Part shown: positions 1-10,391 of the stretch, piece after piece
Numbering within the stretch: position 1 is the first letter of the stretch
Layout of the letters: each line of letters starts with the position of its first letter
Assembly: GCA_029817715.1 (NCBI GenBank)
Contig: JARUPY010000534.1
Location: forward strand, 1,862,501-1,926,500
DNA length: 64,000 nucleotides
Origin: Melastoma dodecandrum
Taxonomy: Eukaryota; Streptophyta; Magnoliopsida; Myrtales; Melastomataceae
Direction: 5' to 3'
Notes under the pieces: generated by a model
The model's database searches: none
The model's input: only the letters and a program-made list of their open reading frames with translations
Told to the model about the DNA's origin: nothing
Made by a program: the position numbers and the translations under genes

Positions 1-117
1 AACATTATTCGTGCAATCCTTAAGAACATAAACACACTAAGCAACATCTTCCACAGGCACAAAAGATATACACAAAAGCTAAGATAAAGGAGAATTTGTG
101 TAATGTGAATAGATGAC

Positions 118-1391
118 CTAGGCTCTCAAGCGAATAACGTAAGGCATCGTTACGGACCCTATCCACAGCATGCCTGAGTACTCCTCGACCTCGCTAACCG
201 ACTCAAGCGTCTTCCCATTCATCCCGTCCACCATTGCCGCTACCTTCCCGTCACTGTCGAACTTGACTGCGACTGGATCCTTAGTGAACCAAGGGATCCC
301 GTCCTCCGACACTGACTCCTTGCGGTCCTCACCATCTGGATCCAGGGCTCTCCCGCTGTTCAGGGCAACCCAGAACTCACCTTTCTGGTTGCTCTTGACA
401 TTGTCTGGGTAACGCTCGAGCTCAGAGAAGATCTGGACTGTGTTCCTCCTGGGCCCTCTCAGCCATATCTTGATCAGCTGGAGCTTCCCTGTCTCGGCCA
501 CGACAAGGAAAGATTTATCCCTGCTAAGGGCCAAACCATTTGGGAAGTAGAGGCCGGACACGAGTATGGTCACATTCCCGGTACGGAGGTCGTACTTTGC
601 CACTCTCCCGGTTCTGTCACCGTTTTCTATTGAATGCACGTACTCCCTGCATTACATGTTTAGTTGACAAAAATGGAGCGGAACGAAATTCCTCCTGTGC
701 AAAAATTATGAAACTCTTGTGGCTTACCGTCTCTGATAGTAGACGCTGCTGACTGTGAAGTAAACCACGCCGGAAACGGGGTCAACATCCAAAGCGTTTG
801 TCAGAGTAAAGGGTATGCCCCCGGCAGAAACCACTAGCTGCTGTGCGATGCCGCCTCGTGGACCAACCCTTAGTAAGCCGTAGTAGGCATCAGCTATGAA
901 CAGTTCACAAGTCGCATCGTTGAACTTGAGTCCAAGGGGTCTTCCGCAAAGCGGTTCTTTCTTCGGATCGACTGAGCCATCACACAGTTTCCTGTTCCTG
1001 TTTAAACGAGAATAACTTAGGATAATACAAGTCAAGCAAAGGTGAGTCCGTCTCTCGGGCAAACACCTCCGGGAACAAGACGTCCTTGCCTGTTAGGGGT
1101 GGTGACGGCGAACTCAGTCCAACCGAGGCCAGGGCCTCGCCCTCCTTGCCACTTAAGGATCCTCCCGTCCGAGACTCCAACATAAGGGCCTTGCCCATAG
1201 CAGTCGAAGGCTATGCTTTCGGGGCCAGTAACCTCGGGGAGCATAAGTTGGTGGTAGTTTCCGCGGTGGAGGCTAGCCGAAGGCAACCCCGAGGAGTCAA
1301 CACCCGAGACACAGCTCAAGGCAACGCAAACAACCACAGCGCGGAGGATCACGGCCGAGAAAGAAGTGGAGGCAGGTGTATACGGATTCAT
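118..1391 (-). CDS. Strictosidine-synthase-like (SSL) secreted beta-propeller protein, 3 exons, 364 aa
   Basis: Exons 1391-1090, 991-728 and 646-118 splice into one 364-residue frame, normal for the family. Residues about 8-31 form a hydrophobic signal peptide, so entry into the secretory pathway (ER or vacuole) is expected. Family landmarks are PESIAFD near residue 55, CGRPLGLKF in exon 2, FPNGLALS (223-230), VVAET (237-241) and SEVEEYSGMLWIGS near the C-terminus. Strictosidine synthase itself condenses tryptamine with secologanin; plant SSL paralogues generally lack that activity, and I cannot place a catalytic glutamate, so the substrate is unknown. Intron 1 appears to use a GC donor (AACAG/GCAAGG); an acceptor 6 nt upstream would add two residues. 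The start is the first ATG after a TATA box and opens directly into the signal peptide. The 5' leader holds a G-run at about 1398-1409. Confidence 0.92.
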
Positions 1392-1543
1392 GACTTGGGG
1401 GGGGGGGGGGCGGGGGGAGATGTGGTTGTAAGTAAGTGCACAAACAGTGTGTGTGCGGGTCAACTTTGTGGAGACATATGCTTCTGCATGGCAGTGAGTT
1501 CTGCCGCAAGGATTGAAGGTGTTGGAGTAAATGAAGTGGGAGA

Positions 1544-1552
1544 GATTTATAG
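1544..1552 (-). promoter_or_regulatory. TATA box of the SSL gene
   Basis: The minus strand reads CTATAAATC about 155 bp upstream of the SSL start codon. A start site about 30 bp downstream would give a leader of roughly 125 nt. Confidence 0.55.
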
Positions 1553-2110
1553 AGAAGAACAAAAGACTTCGTCATCGCCTCCCCACCAACCACCCATGGC
1601 CCTTTATTATTACAACGATCGAGTTTTATACGGGAATACGGTTAGTTTTAAAAAAATTTGCGAAATACGGTTTCAGTTTCGTAAAATACGGTTTTGAAAA
1701 ACCACCCCCCGCCGAGTTGGAAAAAGTGTTGCGATAGGTTTGAATCCTAATGGCATCAAATTTTTTTTTTTTTTTTTTAAGTAAAAATATTTTGAGAATT
1801 GACGATGGCAGAAGTTGAACTCTTGACCAAAAGTCTCAAACCAACTAAGCTAGACATATTTTTATGCCTAATTTTTCAAGGGGCGGGTTTCCCTTATTCA
1901 TTTAAACGCGCCCCCCTCCTTCACCCGACGAACGAATATTTTTGCTAAGCGTTGAGGGGGCGGATTTTCTATTTACATAAGGAGCGCGTTTTCAAAACCT
2001 ACCCCTTTAACTAAATGAACAAGGGGCGATTTTTGAAATGCGCCCCTTTAACTAAATGAATAAGGGGCGGGTTTTCAAAACCCGCCTTCTAAAAGATTAG
2101 ACAAAAATAT

Positions 2111-2180
2111 CTGTCTAGCTTAGTTGGTTAAAGACTTTTGTTATAATTGGGAGGTTAAAAGTTCAATTCCTGCCATCATC
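2111..2180 (+). repeat. tRNA-like segment inside the foldback element, right arm
   Basis: A tRNA-sized stretch has an A-box-like tagcttagttgg (2116-2127) and, 33 nt further on, a B-box-like gttcaattcc (2161-2170). The left arm carries the reverse-orientation counterpart at about 1803-1862. A separate B-box-like word, ggattcgaaccc, sits at about 2231. I do not see a complete acceptor stem, so this is a tRNA-derived sequence and not a tRNA gene. Confidence 0.5.
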
Positions 2181-2242
2181 AATTATCAATATATTTTTAC
2201 CTAAAAATTAGAAAAATTTTGATGCCATTAGGATTCGAACCC

Positions 2243-2406
2243 AGCACGTCCTATCTTGTTTCGCAGTACTTTTTCAAACTCGGCTGGGGGACGGGTTTTG
2301 AAAATTTGCCCCTTATTCATTTATAGCACGTCCTATCTTGTTTCGCAGTACTTTTTCAAACTCGGCTGGGGGACGGGTTTTGAAAATTTGCCCCTTATTC
2401 ATTTAT
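2243..2406. repeat. Direct tandem duplication of an 82-bp block inside the foldback element
   Basis: The block beginning agcacgtcctatcttg at 2243 recurs at 2325 with essentially no differences. It lies only in the right arm, so it arose after the arms formed and is recent. Confidence 0.9.
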
Positions 2407-2620
2407 TAAAGGGGTGGGTTTTGTGCATTTCTTGAACCCGCCCCTCTTTGCATTTCTTAAAGGGGCGAATTTTGAGAACGCGCCCCTCTTTGCATTTTAA
2501 GGGGCGCGTTTTCAATACGCGCCCATTCGACGGTAAAATCGTATTTTACGAAACTGAGACCGTATTTCGCAAATTTTTTTTAAAACTAATCGTATTTCCG
2601 TTCAAAACTCTACAACGATC

Positions 2621-4217
2621 AAGGGTCTTGTGTGTGGTAGACTATATAGCTCAAAGAGAGAGAAAAAAAACATTAGCCTTTGTAAGAATACACACTGTCT
2701 TATCTAAGGGACGGCACATTTGCACCCCTCTCTGCAGAAAATTATAAAAATGAAAATGCAAGCACAACACAAAGCCAACTCCCCCAATCTTTAATGCAGT
2801 GAGTCGAGGGGGATATGGTTGGCCTTGAAAGATAAGAATATCCCATATTGTGTTCGTTGCAGGGGTCCTAAATTATAAGAGTTATACTCACTCAGTTATG
2901 ACCCGAGCTGTCATGATAAATGAATGAAATACAAATATAACATGAATCATAATGTGGGGTTTTAATATATAATCTAATAGTTGGAAAACACATGGGGGGT
3001 CTGCACTGAACTCTCTTTTGGAAACTGGAATTCCATGGTTATATGCTTCTGTAGTGCCCCACTGAGGAGTGTTCAAAAAATGAAAGAGCGCCGAAACCAG
3101 TCCCGTCGAGTCAATGCGTCACGTTGCCAAGTTGCGTTTCAAAAACAATATAAAACTCTCTCTCTCTGCATCCGATACTATTATTTGTAGCTATTATCTT
3201 TGTCGTTGGCCGTAATAAATGCCAAATGTGGGGTCCGGGGGGGGACATTAAGGCAAAAATCTTATTACAAAACAACCAAAGTCACGAAGATACAAAGAAA
3301 GCCTAACCCCGAGTTTCACTTATTTACTCGAACGAACACCAATCTCCTATATCTACAAGAGTAAGGGGGTCGTGAAAGAGTAGGTGTGGCGATGGCAGAT
3401 TCACGTAATATAAAAGGAAGTATGTCAAAATCCTCTTTTTTTTTTCTTCTTATGATTACGCACGAAACAAACAACTATAGCCTGTATAATAATATATTTT
3501 TTAGCTTCTTAATTTATTTGTATTTTTAAGCAAAAAATACCGACCTCGATGATATTGAGTCGCATTAGGTGTCCACGTTGTAAGAAGAACATTAATTTTT
3601 GGGGACAATGAATTACAAGGAGGAATATTTCTCCTTGCCAGTTTAGAAAAAGTTTTGCAAGAAGTGGTTTCAAAGCGGTGAGAGTGAGTTTCCATACTCT
3701 AAATATAAGTATTATTTATCGAAGGACTTCTTACAAAGTCAGGTCCATCAAGACTATGTCAATCTTTCTCTGGCTTTCTGTTTTATTACCCCGTCGGTCG
3801 ATCGGTCGGAAGTCAAATTGGCGGGACGTCAGCTTACTTGTGTCCCCTGGTGGATTTAGAAGCTTCCTAATTTGCAGGGGGGTTGCGTGTGGAGTGAAAA
3901 CAGGGTCAAGCGTCCACGCGGATTTGAAAACCAAATCAGAAAGTAGGGGAGAAGAAAAGGACAAAAAAAAAAAAAGGCTTTTAGGAAAGGGAAGCCCATG
4001 TCGTGTTACGACAAAACTACTCCCGAAAGAAACCCGCATCTGACTTTCACTTGTTTTGGAATCTGGGAATTAGATGCCTCTGTCCATTTTCCCCCGTTTT
4101 CTTTTTTATTTTTCTGCACCCCCGACTGGTTGTTTAGGTTTGTTTTAGTCCGGTGTTCTGGTTCCTGGAAAAGGAGAGGGGAGGGTTCTGTGTGTTGAGT
4201 GGGGTGTGGCTTTGAGG
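2621..4217. other. Intergenic region upstream of AAPT1
   Basis: I see no gene. There are short CT-rich and poly-T/A tracts and, near 3780-3830, a run of cggtcg words. The last few hundred bases are the promoter and leader of the phosphotransferase gene, without a convincing TATA box. Confidence 0.5.
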
Positions 4218-7200
4218 ATGGGCTACATAGGTTCTCACGGGGTGGCCACCCTTCATCGCTACAAGTACAGCGGCGTTGATCATTCCTACGTTGCTAAGTA
4301 TGTGTTGCAACCCTTCTGGAGTCGATGCGTCAACTTCTTCCCTCTCTGGATGCCGTGAGTTGCTCCTCCTTTTTCTTGCATGTTTTGGCTGTCGCCGTTT
4401 CGTTGTCTTGGAATTTTTAAAACTGCTATTGCTCTGGGGGACTCGGGACTGTGATCTTGCGATTACGCGAGTTTGGGAATTGAGAATGACTCGGAGCATG
4501 TGTGTATTGAACTCGGGTAGTTGAAATACTGAGTTTATGATGGAGGTCGTGCCTGCAAGCTCCCATCTCCAGTTATCGTGATTACATGGCATTCTGGTTT
4601 CTTTTAATGTCCATTGAGTTACTGAGTCACTGACATTCTCTAATTGCTTGTCATGGATGCGGCCCGGGAATCTCTATAGCCCGAACATGGTAAGGAACCT
4701 AGCCGCGTCCCTTGCTGGTATTTGATCGGTAATAACAAGCAGTTAGGTTTTAACAGAGACGGCATTGGTTGTGTTGTCAGATTACGCTCACAGGGTTCCT
4801 GTTTCTCGTGATCTCCGCATTACTGGGCTATGTGAGTTATTGAAACTAAACTTCTGTTTCTCAATTTTCTGGACAAACATCTGGCTTTTTTTTGCAACTA
4901 ATAATTCCCAGCGCGGCTGTTGTGATTCAAACTCGGAATGTCCAATTAAATCCTCAGTGGCCTGACCACTAGGGTGTCCCCTTGGAGACAAATTATCTGA
5001 CTTTTCATGTTAGCATATCTGATTTTAGAAGGGTCGGGACAGTTTTTGAGCCAATCTCTGGCTTTATTTTTTCTTTTTCTCGGTGAAATATGGTATCATA
5101 ATCGGGGTGGCCATCTTTCTCATAACTTTCAATGTAATTGAAGGCCCTGAGTTATTCCTTGCCAGTGAGTGAGTCAACAGATATTGTCATATTGCTTTGA
5201 TAGAGTAATGATAACTTATTAGAATGGTAGCTCTAGTTGTTTTTTGAAGATGGTATTATTTTAGCCATCATGGTTCTTATTCAGTGTAACTTTATTCCTT
5301 TCCAGATTTATTCTCCTCACTTGGATTCTCCTCCTCCTAGATGGGTTAATTTTGTACATGGATTACTTTTGTTTCTATATCAGGTAAAAAATATTGACTG
5401 GTCAATTATTTCGTAAATATGATTATATGCCTTGATTAGTTTTTTTCCCTTGTATGTGTTATTGCGTTTACTTTTTATTGGCACCTTGTTTCTCTGCTGC
5501 CTCCTCACCTTAGCTGCTTCAAGAAGGCTAAAACTTGAGATTTTGTCTTTCATTCTTAAACTGGTAAAGTTTTTGTTTTTCTGAGATTGGCTGTCATTGT
5601 AAGATATGCCAAGAGTTGTTCTAATCATGAGTTGTGTGTGAAACTTTTGGTGTTAATCAATTTCTTTCACCTGGGTATTGTCACTAGTTAGCAGGAGGGG
5701 CTTGTCTGTTGGTATATTTTCCATCCTCTCTTCATAGTCTATGCCTATCCGACCTTAAAAAATTTACGTGATTCAAATTTTAATGTAGGGAAATTATCTG
5801 TGCTGGTTACTTGCCTGAGTTTTCGTTGTGATTTCCTTGCAGACATTTGATGCAGTTGATGGAAAACAAGCACGTCGTACGAATTCTTCTAGCCCTCTTG
5901 GAGAGCTTTTCGATCATGGTACTTGATGTTCCATGAATGAGGAGCGTAATGCCTTGGACACTGCCTCTAATAATTCCTCACTAATTTTTTTTCTTACCAA
6001 TGTTTTACAGGGTGCGACGCACTAGCTTGTGCGGTATGCTCTGTCCTTTTTTCCTTACATCATAAATATTTTTATGGTTAGCAGTATATAATGTCGTCTT
6101 CCTCCTTTTAGTTTGAAAGCTTGGCTTTTTCAAGCACTGCACTGTGTGGAAGATATGCCTTTTGGTTCTGGGTCATTTCAGCAGTTCCTTTCTATTGTGC
6201 TACATGGGAGCAGTAAGTTCCTCATCATTTTATAGTGCCTTGCTATATCTTTCTCATACTCGCGATGCATAACGTACATCCCTTAGTGGATTGGATAGGT
6301 AAAGTAACTTGCTTTCTCTGATCTAATACAGCTACTTCACCAATACACTTATTCTTCCTGTGATAAATGGGCCCACTGAGGGTCTCATGCTGATATACTT
6401 GGGCCATTTTTTTACGGCTTTTGTTGGTATGTCTACTAGTACTATTTTCTTATCCTGGGAAATGAATTCTGGATTTTGTCTTCATCTAATTTCCTATTTT
6501 CCCCATTTAGGTTCGGAGTGGTGGGCCCAGCCATTTGGAAAGGCTATTCCTATCTTTAGCTGGGTGCCCTTCATCAGTGGTGAATTCCCTATTGGGCTCA
6601 GTGTGCTTTTAGTTAATTGAATTTTTGGATTGAAGATTCAACTTGGGTTTAATATAATCACACTAATTGTCCACATGCTCTGCATATTCCATAGAAAGTA
6701 GAACAGCCTTCATGGATACTCCGAGAAAGTTTGTGATGCGCTTCAGTTAGCACCTTTAGTTTACAGATTTGGCTTGACCAAGTATTGAGCTGCATGTTTT
6801 GGACCCTGATTAGTGTTAGCTTCTCCTTTCTAGTTCCAAGATGACTGGTCCAAGAGTTATTTCTTTTGTTCATCCTAATGTGACCTTTCTTTTAACTTTG
6901 TCCTTGTGGCCTCTTTTCCTTGCCCTGTAGTATTTGTATATTTAAATGACACTTTTGCATGTCTAACTCTGTTTCTCTCCATTTATGCTCCAGAAATTCC
7001 TATGTTCAAATATGTCCTGTTCATTATGATAGCTGCTGGTGTGATACCAACCGTCTCATTTAAGTGAGTGTATTCTCTCTTTCCATTTTGTGGGCTATTT
7101 ACCCGGACAACTTGAAGGGAAAAAAGATTTCAAGAATATCTTTTTCATAATTCTCACTCTATTGTTATAGTTTCATTGCCTATTTATGGTTACCTCCTTC

Positions 7201-9704
7201 AGTACTATGATATGTCAAAGCTGCATTGTGTGTTGCTTGATTTTATTTGTGTTTTTATCTTTTCAGTGTCCAGAATGTTTATAAAGTAGTTCAATCCAGA
7301 AAAGGAAATATGCTACTGGCATTAGCAATGGTATTCTCCTGCCCTTTGCAGTTTTAATTTGTTTACTTTGCTCAAGCATTGATGTAATAATGTACTGAAC
7401 AGCCCTATCTTTTTTGCTGACTATGTTTTTGTTTTTCTCACCCTGCTTAGCTTTATCCCTTCGCTATTCTCCTTGGAGGAGTCCTGGCATGGTATGTGTT
7501 TAATTTATTATGCTTTCTTGTTCCAAAGGCGGATGTCTATCTGCAGTGTGATTGCATCATATAATGCAGGGATTATTTGTCTCCATCTGATATCATGGGG
7601 AATTATCCCCATCTCCTTGTAATTGGTACTGGATTGGCATTTGGATTTATGGTGGTAAGAATTATATCCACATTACCATTAGAATTCGTTCTATATCACC
7701 GCGGCCTTCCTCTTCTACAATATTTTGCTCTTATTGGATGAACCGCTGTTTTTTCGCGATCAGTAATATGTACTTGAATTGGTGATTCAAAGTTTTGGGA
7801 ATTCTTCCTTTTCTTTACTTTTCTTCTTGGTTAATGAGCTTCTTTTATTTGGCCTCTTTAAAAACTATGGTCGACATCTCAACGTACTTGAAACCATGAA
7901 TTGTAAACTTAACTAAAATACTCAGATTCTGAATCTTTGCACTAGGATTGTAGCCGTAGATGAAAATGTTTGTTTTTATTTGTTCTCGTGTTCCTCATGT
8001 TGGCTTAGTCGTCCAATGTCAATGTTGAACTCCATTTACAGGGAAGGATGATTTTGGCCCACTTATGTGACGAACCCAAGGGTCTGAAAACACATATGTG
8101 CATGGTATGGGGCACTTCTATCTTCTTGAACGTGCCCATATAGATCATTTTGGTTGCATTTTTCTTTTTCTTTTTCCCAATGGATTTGGGTATTGCTGTC
8201 AGATTTGAAGGACTATGTTTCTCTTTCTCACTGTTTACCTTTAAATATTATTTATTTGATGTAGTTGACCTTTGTGTAAATGTGATGATGCTTTGTCTTT
8301 ATAATGTGAGTAATGGAGATTCCTTGTTCTCTTGCCTGATGTTTTCACTGGAGAGCATATAACATTTTCTTTGGTCATGTAAACAGAGAATGTGTATCCA
8401 TAAAACATATTTTTTGTGTGGAACTTACATGATGTTGGCTCGTACAAGCTAATTGCTTTTCTACGCTGGGAGTTACTTTTGTCAAGTATACACACTCTTT
8501 TATGCTTTAGCTGCTTTTTATATAAATAATAACAATTTGTTAGTTGTCTTTTGCGTGTGCAGTCACTGTTGTACCTTCCATTTGCCCTTGCTAATGTCCT
8601 CACAGCAAAACTTCTTGATGGGTATGTTGTTGGTTAAGTGTTTTTTGTCCACAAGTTATCCACTCCATTTCATGTCATTATTGATATCCCTCATTTGAAT
8701 GTTGCATGATATTATGTTACAGAGTTCCATTGGTAGATGAAGCATGGGTTCTTTTGGGATACTGTTTATTTACAGGTATGTGTGTTGTAAATCTTGGACA
8801 TGTCCCCCTTGGTCAGGAGCGAGCTAATTGTTTAGCAATATTTTAAACAAGTTTGTTGTTGCAGAAGTGTTGATCATGTTTTGGCGTGTTTTAATAAAGT
8901 TAAGATTGGGGCATTGCTGTAGGACTTCTGAATGCTGATGGACTGGTCTCTTGTGGCCAAAATATTGTAATTGCTAACTTTTTTATCAAATGCTTCGTCC
9001 CTTATCTTCCTACCAAAGTAAATATATAACGTGTAATTAAAGATAAAAATGAAATCCCCATCATAAGATTGGATACTTATATTTTTAAACTTAATTATTT
9101 TTGGTATTTAATTTTTAAAGAGTTTACCATATGGCGCTCATTGCTTTTGGTAATCTGAGCCACTAATTAGTATGTTGCTCAATTATTTCCCACATTAAAT
9201 GAGAAAAATTTTTTGTATTGGCTGGTGGATGCTTTACCGATCTTTAGAAGTTGGGGGTAATGCTATACCCTATTTTGGTGGCATGATATAGATACCTTGA
9301 TCATCTATTTGTGCTGCAGCTGGTTTATATTTGCACTTTGCTACATCCGTTATCCATGAAATCACAGCAGCACTAGGGATAAGTTGCTTCAGGTAACGTT
9401 GTCATATGCTCTATGCCTAGTCCTGCTCTGTATATCTTTTATCTTTATTTTCCTTCCCCATCCGGCTTGGAGGGTGAATACAAAAAATATGGCCTTTGGC
9501 TTCTTCTTCTTCTTCTTCTAGAAGAAGCTACGATCAACTTGGCTGGGCTTCTTGTCTTAGTAAAGTGAACCGGCTATGTAGTTGTGCTTATAGAGTGTTA
9601 CCATGCACTCCCCTAGCTTTCGTTGAGTTGGTAACTAAACAAAAGTTTTGGTGGATGATCATATTGCCGCCCTGATTTGCAGGATAACAAGGAAGGAAGC
9701 TTAG
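4218..9704 (+). CDS. AAPT1: CDP-choline/CDP-ethanolamine aminoalcohol phosphotransferase, 18 exons, 389 aa
   Basis: Exons: 4218-4354, 4680-4689, 4781-4831, 5306-5383, 5843-5918, 6011-6033, 6112-6212, 6332-6426, 6511-6579, 6994-7063, 7267-7330, 7451-7491, 7570-7654, 8042-8104, 8563-8621, 8723-8775, 9320-9392, 9683-9704. They total 1170 nt (389 aa), the length I recall for Arabidopsis AAPT1. The enzyme transfers phosphocholine or phosphoethanolamine from the CDP-alcohol to diacylglycerol, the last Kennedy-pathway step, in ER/Golgi membranes. The CDP-alcohol phosphotransferase signature is complete: D98-G99, A102-R103, G112, D116 and D120, with normal spacing. Several hydrophobic membrane segments follow, and the C-terminus is basic (ITRKEA). 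All introns are GT-AG. The protein starts MGYIGSHG, the usual start for the family. The gene converges with its 3' neighbour. Confidence 0.97.
4680..4689 (+). other. AAPT1: 10-nt coding microexon (exon 2) of AAPT1
   Basis: The ten bases cccgaacatg lie between ...ctctatag and gtaagg. Exon 1 ends in CC (phase 2) and exon 3 starts at an isoleucine codon in phase 0. Only insertion of this block restores WMP-PNM-ITL, the sequence expected in the family. Direct joining of exon 1 to exon 3 breaks the frame. Confidence 0.9.
4905..4985 (-). repeat. Possible tRNA-derived SINE fragment in AAPT1 intron 3
   Basis: The minus strand shows ccctagtggtcaggccactg followed about 30 nt later by gagtttgaatcac, resembling an A-box/B-box pair. 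There is no clear poly-A tail or target duplication, so this is tentative. Confidence 0.3.
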
Positions 9705-9749
9705 GTCTTTACGGAGCCTGCTGGCTTTTCATGGTAAACACCTTTTCAT

Positions 9750-9777
9750 CCCCCCCCCCCCCCCCCAAAAAAAAAAA
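9750..9777. repeat. C17-A11 homopolymer block
   Basis: Seventeen C followed by eleven A lie 45 bp past the AAPT1 stop codon, in its 3' untranslated region. Length here is prone to polymerase and sequencing error. Confidence 0.85.
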
Positions 9778-10391
9778 GAATCTAATTGTTTTGCATTCTT
9801 TTTGCATCCTTCGACGTCTGAACCAAGATTCTCTAGCGAATTGAATATTTTCTTCTCTTGAAACCTTATACAGCCTGTGGAAATAGGTATAATGTTGTGT
9901 AACTTGATGGAAGTGGATCAGAGTTTTGATACTGTGGTGGCCGCCCGGAGGTGGTTTGAGCGAAGTGAGTCAAACAATTAGGTCCAGTTTCTGTCGAGGG
10001 AGACATATCCCCCCGGAGTGTTAATACTTCGGTTATATATGTGCACCTCATTAAATTATGCCATGAAGTTTCTGCTTCCACATTTGTATTAGAGCCAAAT
10101 TGATGCATTGCCATTCCGCTCATGCTTTACAAACCATTTAGCTTTGGAGGGGCATTAATCTTGCCGTGTATTTCCAAAAAAATATCATTGCCGCGCAAGC
10201 AGGAAAATATGAAATTACAACATGATTTATGTTTCCGCCAAAATGATAAGAGTTAACCTGGCTGCCGGTGACTATTCTTATGGCTTCTAGATTGTTGTGT
10301 GGTTTCTGATTCATGGGCATATGCATTGTCCTCCATATGGCCCTGATCCTGTGCGGCTGCTCGTTCTATTATATGATTCATGGCTTCTCTG
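9778..10391. other. Convergent 3' region between AAPT1 and the membrane-protein gene
   Basis: Two genes end toward each other, 687 bp apart. Both 3' untranslated regions must lie here. Short frames on either strand resemble nothing known to me. Confidence 0.5.

Larger units (their letters stand above)
1621..2610. mobile_element. Foldback Mutator-like (MULE-type) non-autonomous element, 990 bp
   Basis: The element is bounded by a perfect 10-bp direct repeat, tacaacgatc (1611-1620 and 2611-2620), the target-duplication length of Mutator-like elements. Its ends are inverted repeats of about 70 bp beginning gagtttt, with conserved inner words (tttgcgaaatacgg, agtttcgtaaaatacgg). Inverted similarity continues far beyond the termini, so each half is an arm of a foldback. 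The arms hold repeated modules of the form gggcgggttttcaaaacccgccc and, near 1740-1860 and 2110-2250, tRNA-like segments. There is no transposase frame, so it depends on an autonomous partner elsewhere. It lies about 230 bp upstream of the SSL start. Family members here are at 45310-45940 and 58408-59322, with a relic at 20283. Confidence 0.9.
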
